DNA of 64,000 nucleotides from Thiosulfativibrio zosterae (GTDB lineage Bacteria > Pseudomonadota > Gammaproteobacteria > Thiomicrospirales > Thiomicrospiraceae), in the NCBI RefSeq assembly GCF_011398155.1, contig NZ_AP021888.1:2330001-2394000 (forward strand), in the 5' to 3' direction. Every line of letters starts with the position of its first letter. Within the stretch, counting starts at the first letter, position 1. Below, piece by piece: positions 1 to 8,938 of this stretch. The notes beneath the pieces were generated by a model that had not been told where the DNA came from, did not search any database, and saw only the letters and a program-made list of their open reading frames with translations. A program made the position numbers and the translations under genes.

Positions 1-2
1 TG

Positions 3-887
3 TTTCACGATGATGCGTTAGAAGATACCTGGCGTCCCGAAAACTATTCTGGGCGTTTTTATGGCCCAACGCGCTTGCGTGAAGGCTTAGCTTATTCCAG
101 AAACCTGGTGTCGATTCGCCTACTACAACAATTGGGCATCAGCCCAGTGATTGATTATTTACAAAACTTTGGGTTTACCAAAAAAGACCTTAACACCACC
201 CGCAACCTATCACTGGCTCTGGGTGCGGTGCAATTTACCCCATGGGAAGTAGTGCGTGGTTACGCCACTTTTGCCAACACAGGTTATCTGATTGAGCCTT
301 ATTTGGTTAAAGAAGTGCGCGATTTTAATGGGCGGGTCATTTATGAGTCTGCACCCAAGCGGGTTTGTACCGTGGCCTGTAACGAGGACGATCCGCTCAA
401 TGCGCCACGCGTGATCACGCCACAAAATGCTTATATCATGACCTCCATAATGCAAGATGTGATTAATTATGGTTCTGGTCGCCAAGCTAAAGCGCTCAAT
501 CGTGAAGACCTTGCCGGCAAAACCGGTACAACCAACCAACAAAAAGACGCTTGGTTCTCTGGCTTTAATCCTGATGTGGTGACCACGGTTTGGGCAGGTT
601 TTGATAAACCAGACACCATGGGTCGAAACGAGGTGGGTGGCCGTGCCGCCCTACCGATTTGGATGGACTATATGCGCATTGCTTTAACTGAACTTGGCTC
701 GCCCAACGCACCCTTTATGCGCCCAGATGGTTTGGTCAATGTGCCGATTGATAAAAAAACCGGCCTAGCCGTACCTGCCGATACCCCGGGCGCTTATTTT
801 GAAATTTTTAGACCCGAGTTCGCACCTAAAGTGCCCGAAAGCAGTGCCACAGAAATCAAAGCCTTGGCAGACGAACTCTTCAAGTAA
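3..887 (+). CDS. mrcA: Penicillin-binding protein 1A, C-terminal part (partial at 5' end)
   Basis: This is the C-terminal 294 residues of a class A, bifunctional peptidoglycan synthase; the rest lies before the window. The reading frame is open from base 3. The transpeptidase SxN motif is seen as SRN at local residues 32-34, inside the stretch PENYSGRF..GPTRLREGLAYSRN that is typical of PBP1A. The KTGT motif is at local residues 173-176. The SxxK nucleophile and the glycosyltransferase domain would be upstream. PBP1A-family enzymes are inner-membrane anchored and cross-link peptidoglycan in the periplasm. The nearest in-frame start-like codon (TTG at 75) is internal and not a real start. A hairpin terminator follows directly. 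The mrcA symbol rests on motif order only. Confidence 0.9.
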   Translation, partial: FHDDALEDTWRPENYSGRFYGPTRLREGLAYSRNLVSIRLLQQLGISPVIDYLQNFGFTKKDLNTTRNLSLALGAVQFTPWEVVRGYATFANTGYLIEPYLVKEVRDFNGRVIYESAPKRVCTVACNEDDPLNAPRVITPQNAYIMTSIMQDVINYGSGRQAKALNREDLAGKTGTTNQQKDAWFSGFNPDVVTTVWAGFDKPDTMGRNEVGGRAALPIWMDYMRIALTELGSPNAPFMRPDGLVNVPIDKKTGLAVPADTPGAYFEIFRPEFAPKVPESSATEIKALADELFK

Positions 888-893
888 TTTTAT

Positions 894-920
894 AACGCGC
901 GCTAAGCGCGTTTTGTTTTT
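894..920 (+). terminator. Rho-independent terminator after the PBP1A gene
   Basis: AACGCGC (894-900) and GCGCGTT (906-912) form a perfect 7-bp stem with a five-base loop, followed by a T-rich run to 920. It starts 7 bases after the stop codon and separates the PBP gene from the kinase gene. Confidence 0.8.
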
Positions 921-958
921 AAAGCGCTAACTTTAACGCACATAACCCAAGGACTTTT

Positions 959-1858
959 ATGAACTGGCAAGTCATTGCAAACAGCATTCAGCAAGACCTC
1001 AATCAAGAATTCAACATTATCTCTGCCGCTAAAATTTCGGGTGGCGATATTCACCAAGCCTTTAAAATTCACACCCACTCCACGCTGGACCACTTTAGGC
1101 CTGAGCAAAACTTCTTTATCAAAATCAATACCGCAGAAACTTTTGAATTGTTCGCTGCCGAAGCCTTTGCCCTGAAAACCCTGAAAGACAGCCTGAGCTG
1201 TCAAGTGCCCAAAGTGATTCATTTAGGGCAAAATACTGACCAGGCTTGGTTAGTTTTAGAGTATTTTCAACTCACCTCCAAAGGCGACGACTTTCAACGC
1301 GGCAAAGATTTGGCGCTACTGCATCACACCACTCAAGCAACCTTTGGTTTCGATCAAGATAACTTCATCGGTTTAACGCCACAAATCAACACCCCTAATA
1401 GTGATTGGATTGTTTTTTATGGCCAACAGCGCCTCGGTTATCAACTGGCATTGGCGCAAGCTAATGGGATTTCGGCACAAGTGTTTAACTTAGGTCAAAA
1501 GCTGATAAGCGCCCTGCCAAAGTTTTTTGAAACCTATCATCCCAAAGCCTCTTTATTGCATGGCGATTTATGGTCGGGCAACTCAGCGTTTGATGAAGAT
1601 GGCGAAGCCATTTTTTATGACCCCGTCAGCTATTATGGCGACCGCGAAACCGACCTTGCCATGACTGAGTTGTTTGGTGGATTTAGCCCTGCGTTTTATA
1701 AAGGTTACAACACTGTTTTCCCGCTCGACAAAGGTTATGAACTGCGTAAGCCGCTCTATCAACTTTACCACCTGCTTAATCACTTTAATTTGTTTGGCGG
1801 CCACTACGAACAGCAATCCCTTGAGTGCATGCAAAGTCTGCTCAGCAAGGTTTCATAA
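959..1858 (+). CDS. Fructosamine kinase family protein
   Basis: A 299-residue protein of the fructosamine-3-kinase / ketosamine-3-kinase family (YniA-like), a cytoplasmic kinase with an aminoglycoside-phosphotransferase fold. Characterised members phosphorylate Amadori products on proteins or small molecules so that they decompose (deglycation). Visible motifs are a likely ATP-binding Lys55 in FFIKIN, the catalytic loop HGDLWSGN at 201-208, and the metal-binding Asp221 in YDPVSYYGDRETDLAM. Length is normal for the family. The ATG at 959 follows AAGGAC at a reasonable distance. It sits 47 bases upstream of adk in the same direction and may be co-transcribed with it. The true substrate is not shown by the sequence. 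Confidence 0.88.
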   Translation: MNWQVIANSIQQDLNQEFNIISAAKISGGDIHQAFKIHTHSTLDHFRPEQNFFIKINTAETFELFAAEAFALKTLKDSLSCQVPKVIHLGQNTDQAWLVLEYFQLTSKGDDFQRGKDLALLHHTTQATFGFDQDNFIGLTPQINTPNSDWIVFYGQQRLGYQLALAQANGISAQVFNLGQKLISALPKFFETYHPKASLLHGDLWSGNSAFDEDGEAIFYDPVSYYGDRETDLAMTELFGGFSPAFYKGYNTVFPLDKGYELRKPLYQLYHLLNHFNLFGGHYEQQSLECMQSLLSKVS

Positions 1859-1875
1859 AACTGTAAAGATGGTAA

Positions 1876-2556
<681 letters not shown>

Positions 2557-2580
2557 TCGACCATTTATTGATTGAATTTT

Positions 2581-2600
2581 TTAGGTCAACGATGACCTAA
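2581..2600. repeat. Perfect inverted repeat downstream of adk
   Basis: TTAGGTCA (2581-2588) and TGACCTAA (2593-2600) pair perfectly around the loop ACGA. The T-run lies before the hairpin on the + strand, and no T-run follows on either strand. A classical terminator is therefore not supported. It could be an operator for the following cyclase gene or an mRNA 3'-end hairpin. Confidence 0.5.
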
Positions 2601-2698
2601 ATACTGCCCCAATAAAGTTTATAGACACCCTGCAGAGATTTCAGTGAGTTAGCCTTTAAATTTTATTGTGGCACTTGCCCCTGATTTAAGGAGAACTG

Positions 2699-3715
2699 AT
2701 GTCCTTTCCTGCAGCCACGTATCTCAGTAAGCTGGGGCATTTACACCAAAATACCTTCATCAATGCGCGCCAAACCTTTATTGTTTATCAAGCTATTTTG
2801 GCAGCTGCTTCCATTTTCCCATTTGCCATTTGGCGCTTTCTAACCGGTGATTGGCAACACGGTCTGATTGACCTCTTAATTGTCGCAGTGTTGGCTTTTC
2901 TGGGGGTTTTGGCACGCCAGCCGCAACAACTAGAACGGATTATTTGGTCACTGTCTATCCTTTACATCATCGCTGTTTGGACAGTGGTTTATTTTTTTGG
3001 CGAACAAACCCTCTACTGGGGAATAGTGGTCGGCATGGCAACGCATTTTGTTTTACCCACCCGCTCGGCACTGGTCATGAATGCCATTTTACTGCTCGGC
3101 ACACTTGCTTTGGCACATGAACACCCATTTGCCGAACTCTTTACTTTCAGTATCATTTACACCTTAGTGATTATTTTAGCGTCACAATTTTCTTGGCGCA
3201 TGAACCAAGATAACCGTAACTTGCTATTTTTGGCTCACAAAGACATTCTCACGGGCGCTGGCAACCGCCTAGCCTTAGATCAAAAAATCAACGACATTTT
3301 TAAAGAACCACAAACCACCCCCTGGACTTTGATGATGGTCGACATAGACCACTTTAAAAACATCAACGACCAATATGGACATTCGGTTGGCGATGAAGCA
3401 CTCGTGCAATTGGTTTTAACGATGCAACAGAACTGCCAACATCCAGAATGGGTGTTTCGTTATGGTGGCGAAGAATTTTGTTTACTGCTACCCCAATCGC
3501 TTGCACAAAGTTTAGTGTTGGCAGACAAGCTACGCCAAACCATTCAGACCACACAGCTGATCGCTCAAAAAACCATCACCATCTCAATAGGCCTTGCCGA
3601 ACGCCAAGATGCTGAAAACCCGCATGACTGGCTGATTAAAGCCGACAGCGCGCTATATAAAGCCAAAAAGGCAGGACGCAATCAAGTTTGCCTGCACCAC
3701 CCTAACGAGTCTTAG
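2699..3715 (+). CDS. Membrane diguanylate cyclase (GGDEF)
   Basis: A 338-residue inner-membrane protein predicted to make c-di-GMP from two GTP. About six hydrophobic helices occupy residues 28-175. A GGDEF domain follows, with the metal-binding Asp in MMVDIDHFKNIND (near 215) and the active-site GGEEF at 256-260. The RxxD product-inhibition site expected five residues before GGEEF is absent (QHPE instead), so feedback inhibition by that route is unlikely. The ATG at 2699 follows AAGGAG. The sensor half resembles no named domain I can identify with certainty. It is the first of six c-di-GMP genes in the window. Confidence 0.92.
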   Translation: MSFPAATYLSKLGHLHQNTFINARQTFIVYQAILAAASIFPFAIWRFLTGDWQHGLIDLLIVAVLAFLGVLARQPQQLERIIWSLSILYIIAVWTVVYFFGEQTLYWGIVVGMATHFVLPTRSALVMNAILLLGTLALAHEHPFAELFTFSIIYTLVIILASQFSWRMNQDNRNLLFLAHKDILTGAGNRLALDQKINDIFKEPQTTPWTLMMVDIDHFKNINDQYGHSVGDEALVQLVLTMQQNCQHPEWVFRYGGEEFCLLLPQSLAQSLVLADKLRQTIQTTQLIAQKTITISIGLAERQDAENPHDWLIKADSALYKAKKAGRNQVCLHHPNES

Positions 3716-3854
3716 CGCAACGCTCATCAGCGATTATTGCTAAAGAAAAGACATTTTCATCCGTTAACCTCTTTAATTCCAAACTATATGGAATCTTAAA
3801 AATAAAACACCCAAGGGAAACTTCCAAATACAGATAAAAATATTGGAGTGTTTT

Positions 3855-5003
3855 ATGAAAATACATGACCAGAAAATTGAGTTCGCCATGCAGCACGCTG
3901 CCCAGCAAACTCAACACCGCCAAACCCTTAAAGAAACCTTTACCAATGGCCAACTCACCGCCAAAGAAAGCCAAACCGAACAACATCGAAGTCGCCAAGC
4001 TAGTGCCAGCAATGTGACATCCTTAAATGGCCAATGGCAGCAACACACGCTTTCAGCGCCCAAAACTGAGTTTTTTGCGCCACAAAAACCCTCAGAAACT
4101 GCCAAAAATAACCAGGCCTCCCCCCCAAAAGAACTGCCAAGTGCTTTACTCAAAATGATAGAAGTCGTCGAAGCCATGATGGAACGCCTAACGGGCAAAC
4201 CCTATCATCTCGAAATCATGGGGTATCAAAGCACCAAGCCATCAACCGACACACGCGAAAATAATCCGTTTAATTTCGCCAATCGGTCAGCAAGCCAATC
4301 TCCCTTTTTCTCGGGTTTTAACCTTCAACCGCTCAATCAAAAAGGCGAAAGAATCACCACGCTGACCGACTACCAAGAAACAGAAACCCTAACCTTTAAA
4401 GCCCAAGGTCAAGTCACCACCCAAAATGGTGATACCATTAACTTTAATTTTAATAGCGAAATGAACCGTTCATTTCAAACTCAAGCCAGCCATACTCAAG
4501 AAAGCGGCTTAATTTTTAAAGACCCACTGGTGGTCAATTTTGGCGGAACCCCTGCCACCCTTACCCTCAATAAAGTGCAATTTGATCTCGATGCCGACGG
4601 CCAGCAAGAGTCTATGTCTTGGCTGAATGCGGGTTCTGGATTTTTAGCGTGGGACCGCAACCAAGATGGCCAAATCAATGACGGCACCGAACTGTTTGGC
4701 GCCCAAAGTGGCGATGGTTTTGCCGACTTGCAAGATTGGGATGAAGATGGCAATGGTTGGATTGATGAAAACGACAGCATTTTTAGCCAACTTCAAATCT
4801 GGCACAAAGACACCAAAGGTCTCGACCAACTGCAAGGCCTGTTAGAACTCAATATCGGCGCTCTTTATTTACAAAACACCGCCACCCCCTTTACCTTCAA
4901 AGACCCAAACAATCAAACCCAAGGCCAAGTGGTCTCCAGCGGCATTTTTCTCAATGAACAAGGTGGCAGCGGCAGTTTGCAACAAATCAATCTAGTTGTG
5001 TAA
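3855..5003 (+). CDS. EF-hand-like calcium-binding repeat protein, function unknown
   Basis: A 382-residue protein without signal peptide or membrane segment. The N-terminal 130 residues are Gln/Thr/Ser rich and low in complexity. Residues about 235-310 hold three Asp-rich loops, DLDADGQQE, DRNQDGQINDGTELFG and DWDEDGNGWIDENDSIF, which fit dockerin/EF-hand style calcium loops. The same arrangement (D.N.DG.I..G.ELFG, then LQIW) is common in proteobacterial RTX-like and VCBS-associated proteins of unknown role. The ATG at 3855 is preferred over an in-frame TTG at 3843 because GGAG lies about 6 bases before it. It stands alone, with its own terminator. Calcium binding is inferred, not shown. Confidence 0.7.
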   Translation: MKIHDQKIEFAMQHAAQQTQHRQTLKETFTNGQLTAKESQTEQHRSRQASASNVTSLNGQWQQHTLSAPKTEFFAPQKPSETAKNNQASPPKELPSALLKMIEVVEAMMERLTGKPYHLEIMGYQSTKPSTDTRENNPFNFANRSASQSPFFSGFNLQPLNQKGERITTLTDYQETETLTFKAQGQVTTQNGDTINFNFNSEMNRSFQTQASHTQESGLIFKDPLVVNFGGTPATLTLNKVQFDLDADGQQESMSWLNAGSGFLAWDRNQDGQINDGTELFGAQSGDGFADLQDWDEDGNGWIDENDSIFSQLQIWHKDTKGLDQLQGLLELNIGALYLQNTATPFTFKDPNNQTQGQVVSSGIFLNEQGGSGSLQQINLVV

Positions 5004-5023
5004 AACGAATCAGACAAATATCA

Positions 5024-5048
5024 ATCCAGCCACGGCTGGATTTTTTAT
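5024..5048 (+). terminator. Rho-independent terminator after the EF-hand-like gene
   Basis: AATCCAGC (5024-5031) pairs with GCTGGATT (5036-5043) around a four-base loop and runs straight into a T-run. It overlaps the end of the convergent tesA gene (stop at 5045). Confidence 0.85.
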
Positions 5049-5689
5049 TGGAGCAGGTTTTGGAATTTTGGCCACAGCCTTTCTAAAATCTGCGGTTGTG
5101 CCGCTTCGTTTGGATGCAGGGCATCGGCTTGCATCAGGTCGGGGTCTAGGGCAACTTCTTCTAAAAAGAAGGGATCAAAAACAAGGTTGTATTGTTTGGC
5201 TAATTTTGCATAGACATTTTGTAATTGGCGGTCATAGGCGGGGCCATAGTTGGTGGGCAAACGAATTCCTAGTAACATAACTTTTGCCCCCTCTTGCTGA
5301 GCAATTTCAATCATAGAGGCTAAATTTTTTTGTGTGGTTTTTAAATTTTGCCCTCTTAAAGCATCGTTAGCACCCAACTCGATAACCACCCAGCGGGGTT
5401 GATATTGGGTGAGCAGTGCTGGCAAACGGCTTTTGCCGCCTGAAGTGGTTTCGCCGCTGATACTGGCATTGACCACGGCAATTTTGGCCTGGGCTGGGTC
5501 TGATAAGGTTTGTAATCGCTGTTGTAATAAAGATGCCCAGCTTTTCTCCAAAGTGATGCCGTATCCTGCGCTTAAACTGTCGCCTAAAATGAGTAAACTG
5601 GGGTTTGGACTGGCTTGTGCGAAAGATGTTACACTCCATACCAGAAACGCCAAGACTCGCACTAGGGATTGAAAATGACAATGCAGCAT
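5045..5689 (-). CDS. tesA: GDSL/SGNH esterase, TesA-like (arylesterase / lysophospholipase)
   Basis: A 214-residue secreted hydrolase of the SGNH family. A signal peptide covers about residues 1-27 (RVLAFLVWSVTSFAQA). The nucleophile is Ser38 in ILGDSLSAGYG. Block III GANDALRG supplies the Asn, and DALHPNEAAQ supplies the Asp and His. E. coli TesA is a periplasmic thioesterase/lysophospholipase of similar size. The ATG at 5689 is chosen because GAGGAG stands 7 bases upstream. This makes the first codons overlap those of the divergent ABC gene, an arrangement also known from the tesA-ybbA pair of E. coli. Confidence 0.9.
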   Translation of the reverse strand: MLHCHFQSLVRVLAFLVWSVTSFAQASPNPSLLILGDSLSAGYGITLEKSWASLLQQRLQTLSDPAQAKIAVVNASISGETTSGGKSRLPALLTQYQPRWVVIELGANDALRGQNLKTTQKNLASMIEIAQQEGAKVMLLGIRLPTNYGPAYDRQLQNVYAKLAKQYNLVFDPFFLEEVALDPDLMQADALHPNEAAQPQILERLWPKFQNLLQ

Positions 5690-6406
5690 ACACACACTCC
5701 TCTTAATTCGGATTCACCGGTCATAGAACTTACCGAAGTCGCTTATGAAGTGCCTTCGCAAGAACACGGCCTACTCAGTATCTTAAAGGGTGCAACCCTC
5801 AAAGTCCAACCGCAAGAAACCCTTGCTTTGGTGGGGCGCTCGGGTTCAGGCAAATCGACTTTGCTGGCACTCATGGCGGGTTTAGAAAGCCCCACGCAAG
5901 GTGAAGTGCGCTTACTGGGGCAATCGTTAAGCGCGCTTAGCGAAGACCAACGCGCCCAACTGCGTGCTTTGCAAGTGGGATTTGTGTTTCAAAACTTTCA
6001 ACTCTTACCCAACATGACAGCACTTGAAAATATCCTGATGCCTTTGGAACTCTTTCAAGTGGCGGATGCCAAACCTAAAGCCTTGGCGGCTTTGGAAAAA
6101 GTAGGACTCAGTCATCGGCTGTCGCATCGACCTGGTTTATTATCCGGCGGTGAACAACAGCGAGTCGCGATTGCCCGAGCTCTGGTCACGGAACCCAAGG
6201 TGTTATTTGCCGATGAACCCACCGGCAGTTTGGATGAAGAAACTGCGCATGGCATTCAAGAGTTGCTGTTTAAACTGAATCAAGAAACCCAAACCACCTT
6301 AGTTCTGGTCACCCACGATTTAGAGTTTGCCGAGCGTTGTCATCGCCAGGTGTTTTTGCATCAAGGTCACTTAGTCAATCGTGACCTCAGTCCTCTTGAG
6401 GCCTAA
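5675..6406 (+). CDS. ybbA: ABC transporter ATP-binding protein, YbbA-like
   Basis: A 243-residue ATPase of the LolD/MacB/YbbA class. Walker [10 protein letters not shown] is at about 54-62, the signature LSGGEQQR precedes Walker B VLFADEP, and the H-loop His is in LVLVTHD. It pairs with the FtsX-type permease that starts 2 bases after its stop codon. The ATG at 5675 has AGGGA 6 bases upstream; a later ATG at 5681 is possible. The substrate is unknown. Linkage to tesA suggests a lipid or cell-envelope cargo, but that is inference. Confidence 0.9.
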   Translation: MTMQHTHTPLNSDSPVIELTEVAYEVPSQEHGLLSILKGATLKVQPQETLALVGRSGSGKSTLLALMAGLESPTQGEVRLLGQSLSALSEDQRAQLRALQVGFVFQNFQLLPNMTALENILMPLELFQVADAKPKALAALEKVGLSHRLSHRPGLLSGGEQQRVAIARALVTEPKVLFADEPTGSLDEETAHGIQELLFKLNQETQTTLVLVTHDLEFAERCHRQVFLHQGHLVNRDLSPLEA

Positions 6407-6408
6407 AC

Positions 6409-8922
6409 ATGACGCTCACAAAACCGACTCATTGGATCACAGACGCTTGGACCGCTACGCGCTGGTTTTTTCGTAGCCTACGCCAAGGCGATTGGATTTG
6501 GTTATTGCTAGCCGTGGCACTCGCCAGTATGAGTGTTACCACGGTGGATTTGCTTGCCAAAACCGTGAAACAAAGCATGCTAGAAGAGGCGGCCAATCAA
6601 ATGGGCGCCGATTTAGTGATTAAAAGCACGCGCCCGCTGAATCGTGACTTTATAAAGCAAGCCCAAACGCTTGGCTTACAAACAGCAGAATCGGTAAGTT
6701 TAGTGACCATGGCCTCGCAAGGCGATGAGTTTCAGCTGGTGCAACTCAAAGCGATTTCTGAGAACACCCCCTTACGCGGACAGCTCAAAAGCCGCCCCTT
6801 ATTTCAACAAAACGCCGGCAAATTGAGCCCTGGGCAAGCCTGGGTTGAAGCCTCTTTGGTTGAGCAGCTGGCATTATCACCTGAAAAAAACACCATCACC
6901 CTGGGTGTTTCCGAATTTAGCGCACAAGCCAGTGTGCAACCCAGTGGTTTAATGAATGGTTTAAGCAGTTTTGCGCCACAAATTTGGATTGCCTTAGCTG
7001 ACCTAGAACCAACCCAATTACTCGGCCCCGGCAGCCGCGTGAGTTATGAATTGAGTTTTGCGGGTGAAACACAAGCCTTACAAAGGTTTAATACCCAGAT
7101 TCAATCCGTGCTAGACCCCAGTATTCAAGTGGTCAGTGCGCTGGCACCCAATGAAGACTTGGCTAAATCACTGGATACTGCTTGGTTATTTTTAGACCTG
7201 TCAGCGTTATCCGCTATTTTGGTGGCGGGTTTGTCGATTTTAATTGCCAGCCGTTTTTATTTGCAACGTTGGCAAGCGCAAATGGCGTTGATGCGTGCTT
7301 TGGGTGGGCAGGCTGGCAATATTGAGCGCATCTTTACCTTGCAACTGACGTGGTTAGGATTGGTGGGCAGTGCGCTGGGTTTGGTGGCGGGCATTTTACT
7401 TTTTCAAGCATTACGCCCTTGGCTCAACCAGTTTTTTGAACAACCCGCAGAAATTGAGTATGGTGCAACGCTGTTTAAAAGTTTACTGATTGGTTTACTG
7501 GTGCTCTGGAGTTTCACTTGGCAAGCCTTTCAGCGCGCCCTTAAAACCCCGCCCATGTCGCTGTTTAGAAATACCCAACCTCAACCCAGCCTATGGCATT
7601 GGCTGTTTAGCTTTACGCTGGTTTTGGCATTGCTTGCCTTAATGACGCAATCCGCCAGTTGGCTACAAATGGTGTGGATGATTGTCGGCTTATCTGTTGT
7701 AAGCCTAGTGTTATATGCCACCGCTGCTGGATTGCTCAAAGGCATGCAAATTTGGCAAAATCACACCCAAGGTTGGTTTAAATTGGCCTTAGCGGCGCTT
7801 TCAAGAGAGCCAGGCCTGGTTAAAATTCAGCTGATTTCGGTCGGTTTGGTGTTGTTTGTTTTGATGTTACTGACCTTTGTGCGCCAAGATTTAATGCAAA
7901 CTTGGCAAGCCTCTTTGCCAGCCGATACGCCCGATACCTTTGTGATGAATGTGCAACCAGACCAAAAAACCTTAGCGGCACAGTTACTGACACAATCAGA
8001 CATTCAAACCGACCTAGTGCCGATGGTTAAAGGCCGTTTGATTGCCATTAATGACCAGCCCATCCTAGCCAGTCAACAAACAGAAACTCGAGCGCGCCGC
8101 TTGCTCGAACGCGAGGCCAATATTGCTTTACTGCAAACCCCACCCAGCTACAATCAAATCACCGCAACACTGCCAGATTCAAAACAAAACCCCTCATTAC
8201 CCAAGGTGTCTGTTGAACAAGACATCGCCAAACTGTTTCACATTCAACTCGGTGATGTGCTGACTTTTAATTTATCGGGCGCCCAGCTTAGCTATCAAGT
8301 CAACAGTATGCGTAGCGTGCAGTGGCAAAGCTTTCGGTTAAACTTTTTCTTTATCATCCAACCCAGCCAAGCCGATGCAACCCTGCCAATCAGCTATATC
8401 AGCAGTTTTAAAATGCCCCACGAGCGCGCGGTGCAACCCCTACAAAAAGCACTGGCTGAACAAACCCCTGGGGTATTGCTGATTGATGTAAAACATATCC
8501 TCACGCAGATTCAAACCATCATGAGTCAAGCCAGCTGGGCAGTGACGGCTTTGTATATTTTGACCTTATTGTCGAGTATTTTGGTATTGCTCAGCGCAAC
8601 TCAAGCCAGCCAACAAAGTCGAGTGCAAAATTGGATGTTGCTGAAAACCTTAGGAGCCCAGCAAAAAGTGATCGTCAAAATGGGATTAATGGAGTTTGCC
8701 CTGTTGGGCGCTTTGGCAGGACTCATGGCGGCAAGCTTGGCGCAATTGGCCAGTATTGCTTTAAGTATCAGCCTGTTAAAAGTTGACCCCAGTTTTAATC
8801 CCTTGTTATGGGTGAGCGCTTTGGCGCTGGGGATTTTAGGTTTGCTCTTAATGGGTTGGCTAACCCAACGCCATTACCTCAAGCAATCACCCAAAGCCCT
8901 TAGCCGATATGAATCTTTATAA
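6409..8922 (+). CDS. ybbP: FtsX-family ABC permease, YbbP-like
   Basis: An 837-residue inner-membrane permease with an N-terminal transmembrane helix (about 22-46) and two FtsX-type cores. The first core has helices at about 250-370, then paired helices near 395-445. The second is near 470-490 and 715-820. Large soluble periplasmic portions lie between them. The size and duplicated layout match YbbP. It is translationally close to the ATPase and ends 16 bases from the convergent hybrid kinase. It probably forms a mechanotransmission-type exporter or extractor with the ATPase; the cargo is not deducible. Confidence 0.88.
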   Translation: MTLTKPTHWITDAWTATRWFFRSLRQGDWIWLLLAVALASMSVTTVDLLAKTVKQSMLEEAANQMGADLVIKSTRPLNRDFIKQAQTLGLQTAESVSLVTMASQGDEFQLVQLKAISENTPLRGQLKSRPLFQQNAGKLSPGQAWVEASLVEQLALSPEKNTITLGVSEFSAQASVQPSGLMNGLSSFAPQIWIALADLEPTQLLGPGSRVSYELSFAGETQALQRFNTQIQSVLDPSIQVVSALAPNEDLAKSLDTAWLFLDLSALSAILVAGLSILIASRFYLQRWQAQMALMRALGGQAGNIERIFTLQLTWLGLVGSALGLVAGILLFQALRPWLNQFFEQPAEIEYGATLFKSLLIGLLVLWSFTWQAFQRALKTPPMSLFRNTQPQPSLWHWLFSFTLVLALLALMTQSASWLQMVWMIVGLSVVSLVLYATAAGLLKGMQIWQNHTQGWFKLALAALSREPGLVKIQLISVGLVLFVLMLLTFVRQDLMQTWQASLPADTPDTFVMNVQPDQKTLAAQLLTQSDIQTDLVPMVKGRLIAINDQPILASQQTETRARRLLEREANIALLQTPPSYNQITATLPDSKQNPSLPKVSVEQDIAKLFHIQLGDVLTFNLSGAQLSYQVNSMRSVQWQSFRLNFFFIIQPSQADATLPISYISSFKMPHERAVQPLQKALAEQTPGVLLIDVKHILTQIQTIMSQASWAVTALYILTLLSSILVLLSATQASQQSRVQNWMLLKTLGAQQKVIVKMGLMEFALLGALAGLMAASLAQLASIALSISLLKVDPSFNPLLWVSALALGILGLLLMGWLTQRHYLKQSPKALSRYESL

Positions 8923-8938
8923 ACAGTTTATAAAAAGT

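Noticed and set aside
210-542. Minus-strand open frame within the PBP1A gene
   Set aside because: It is antisense to a clearly coding, motif-bearing gene and has no ribosome-binding site or recognisable product.
4996-5280. Plus-strand open frame after the EF-hand-like gene
   Set aside because: It runs through the terminator hairpin and antisense to tesA, and the predicted peptide has no coherent fold or motif.
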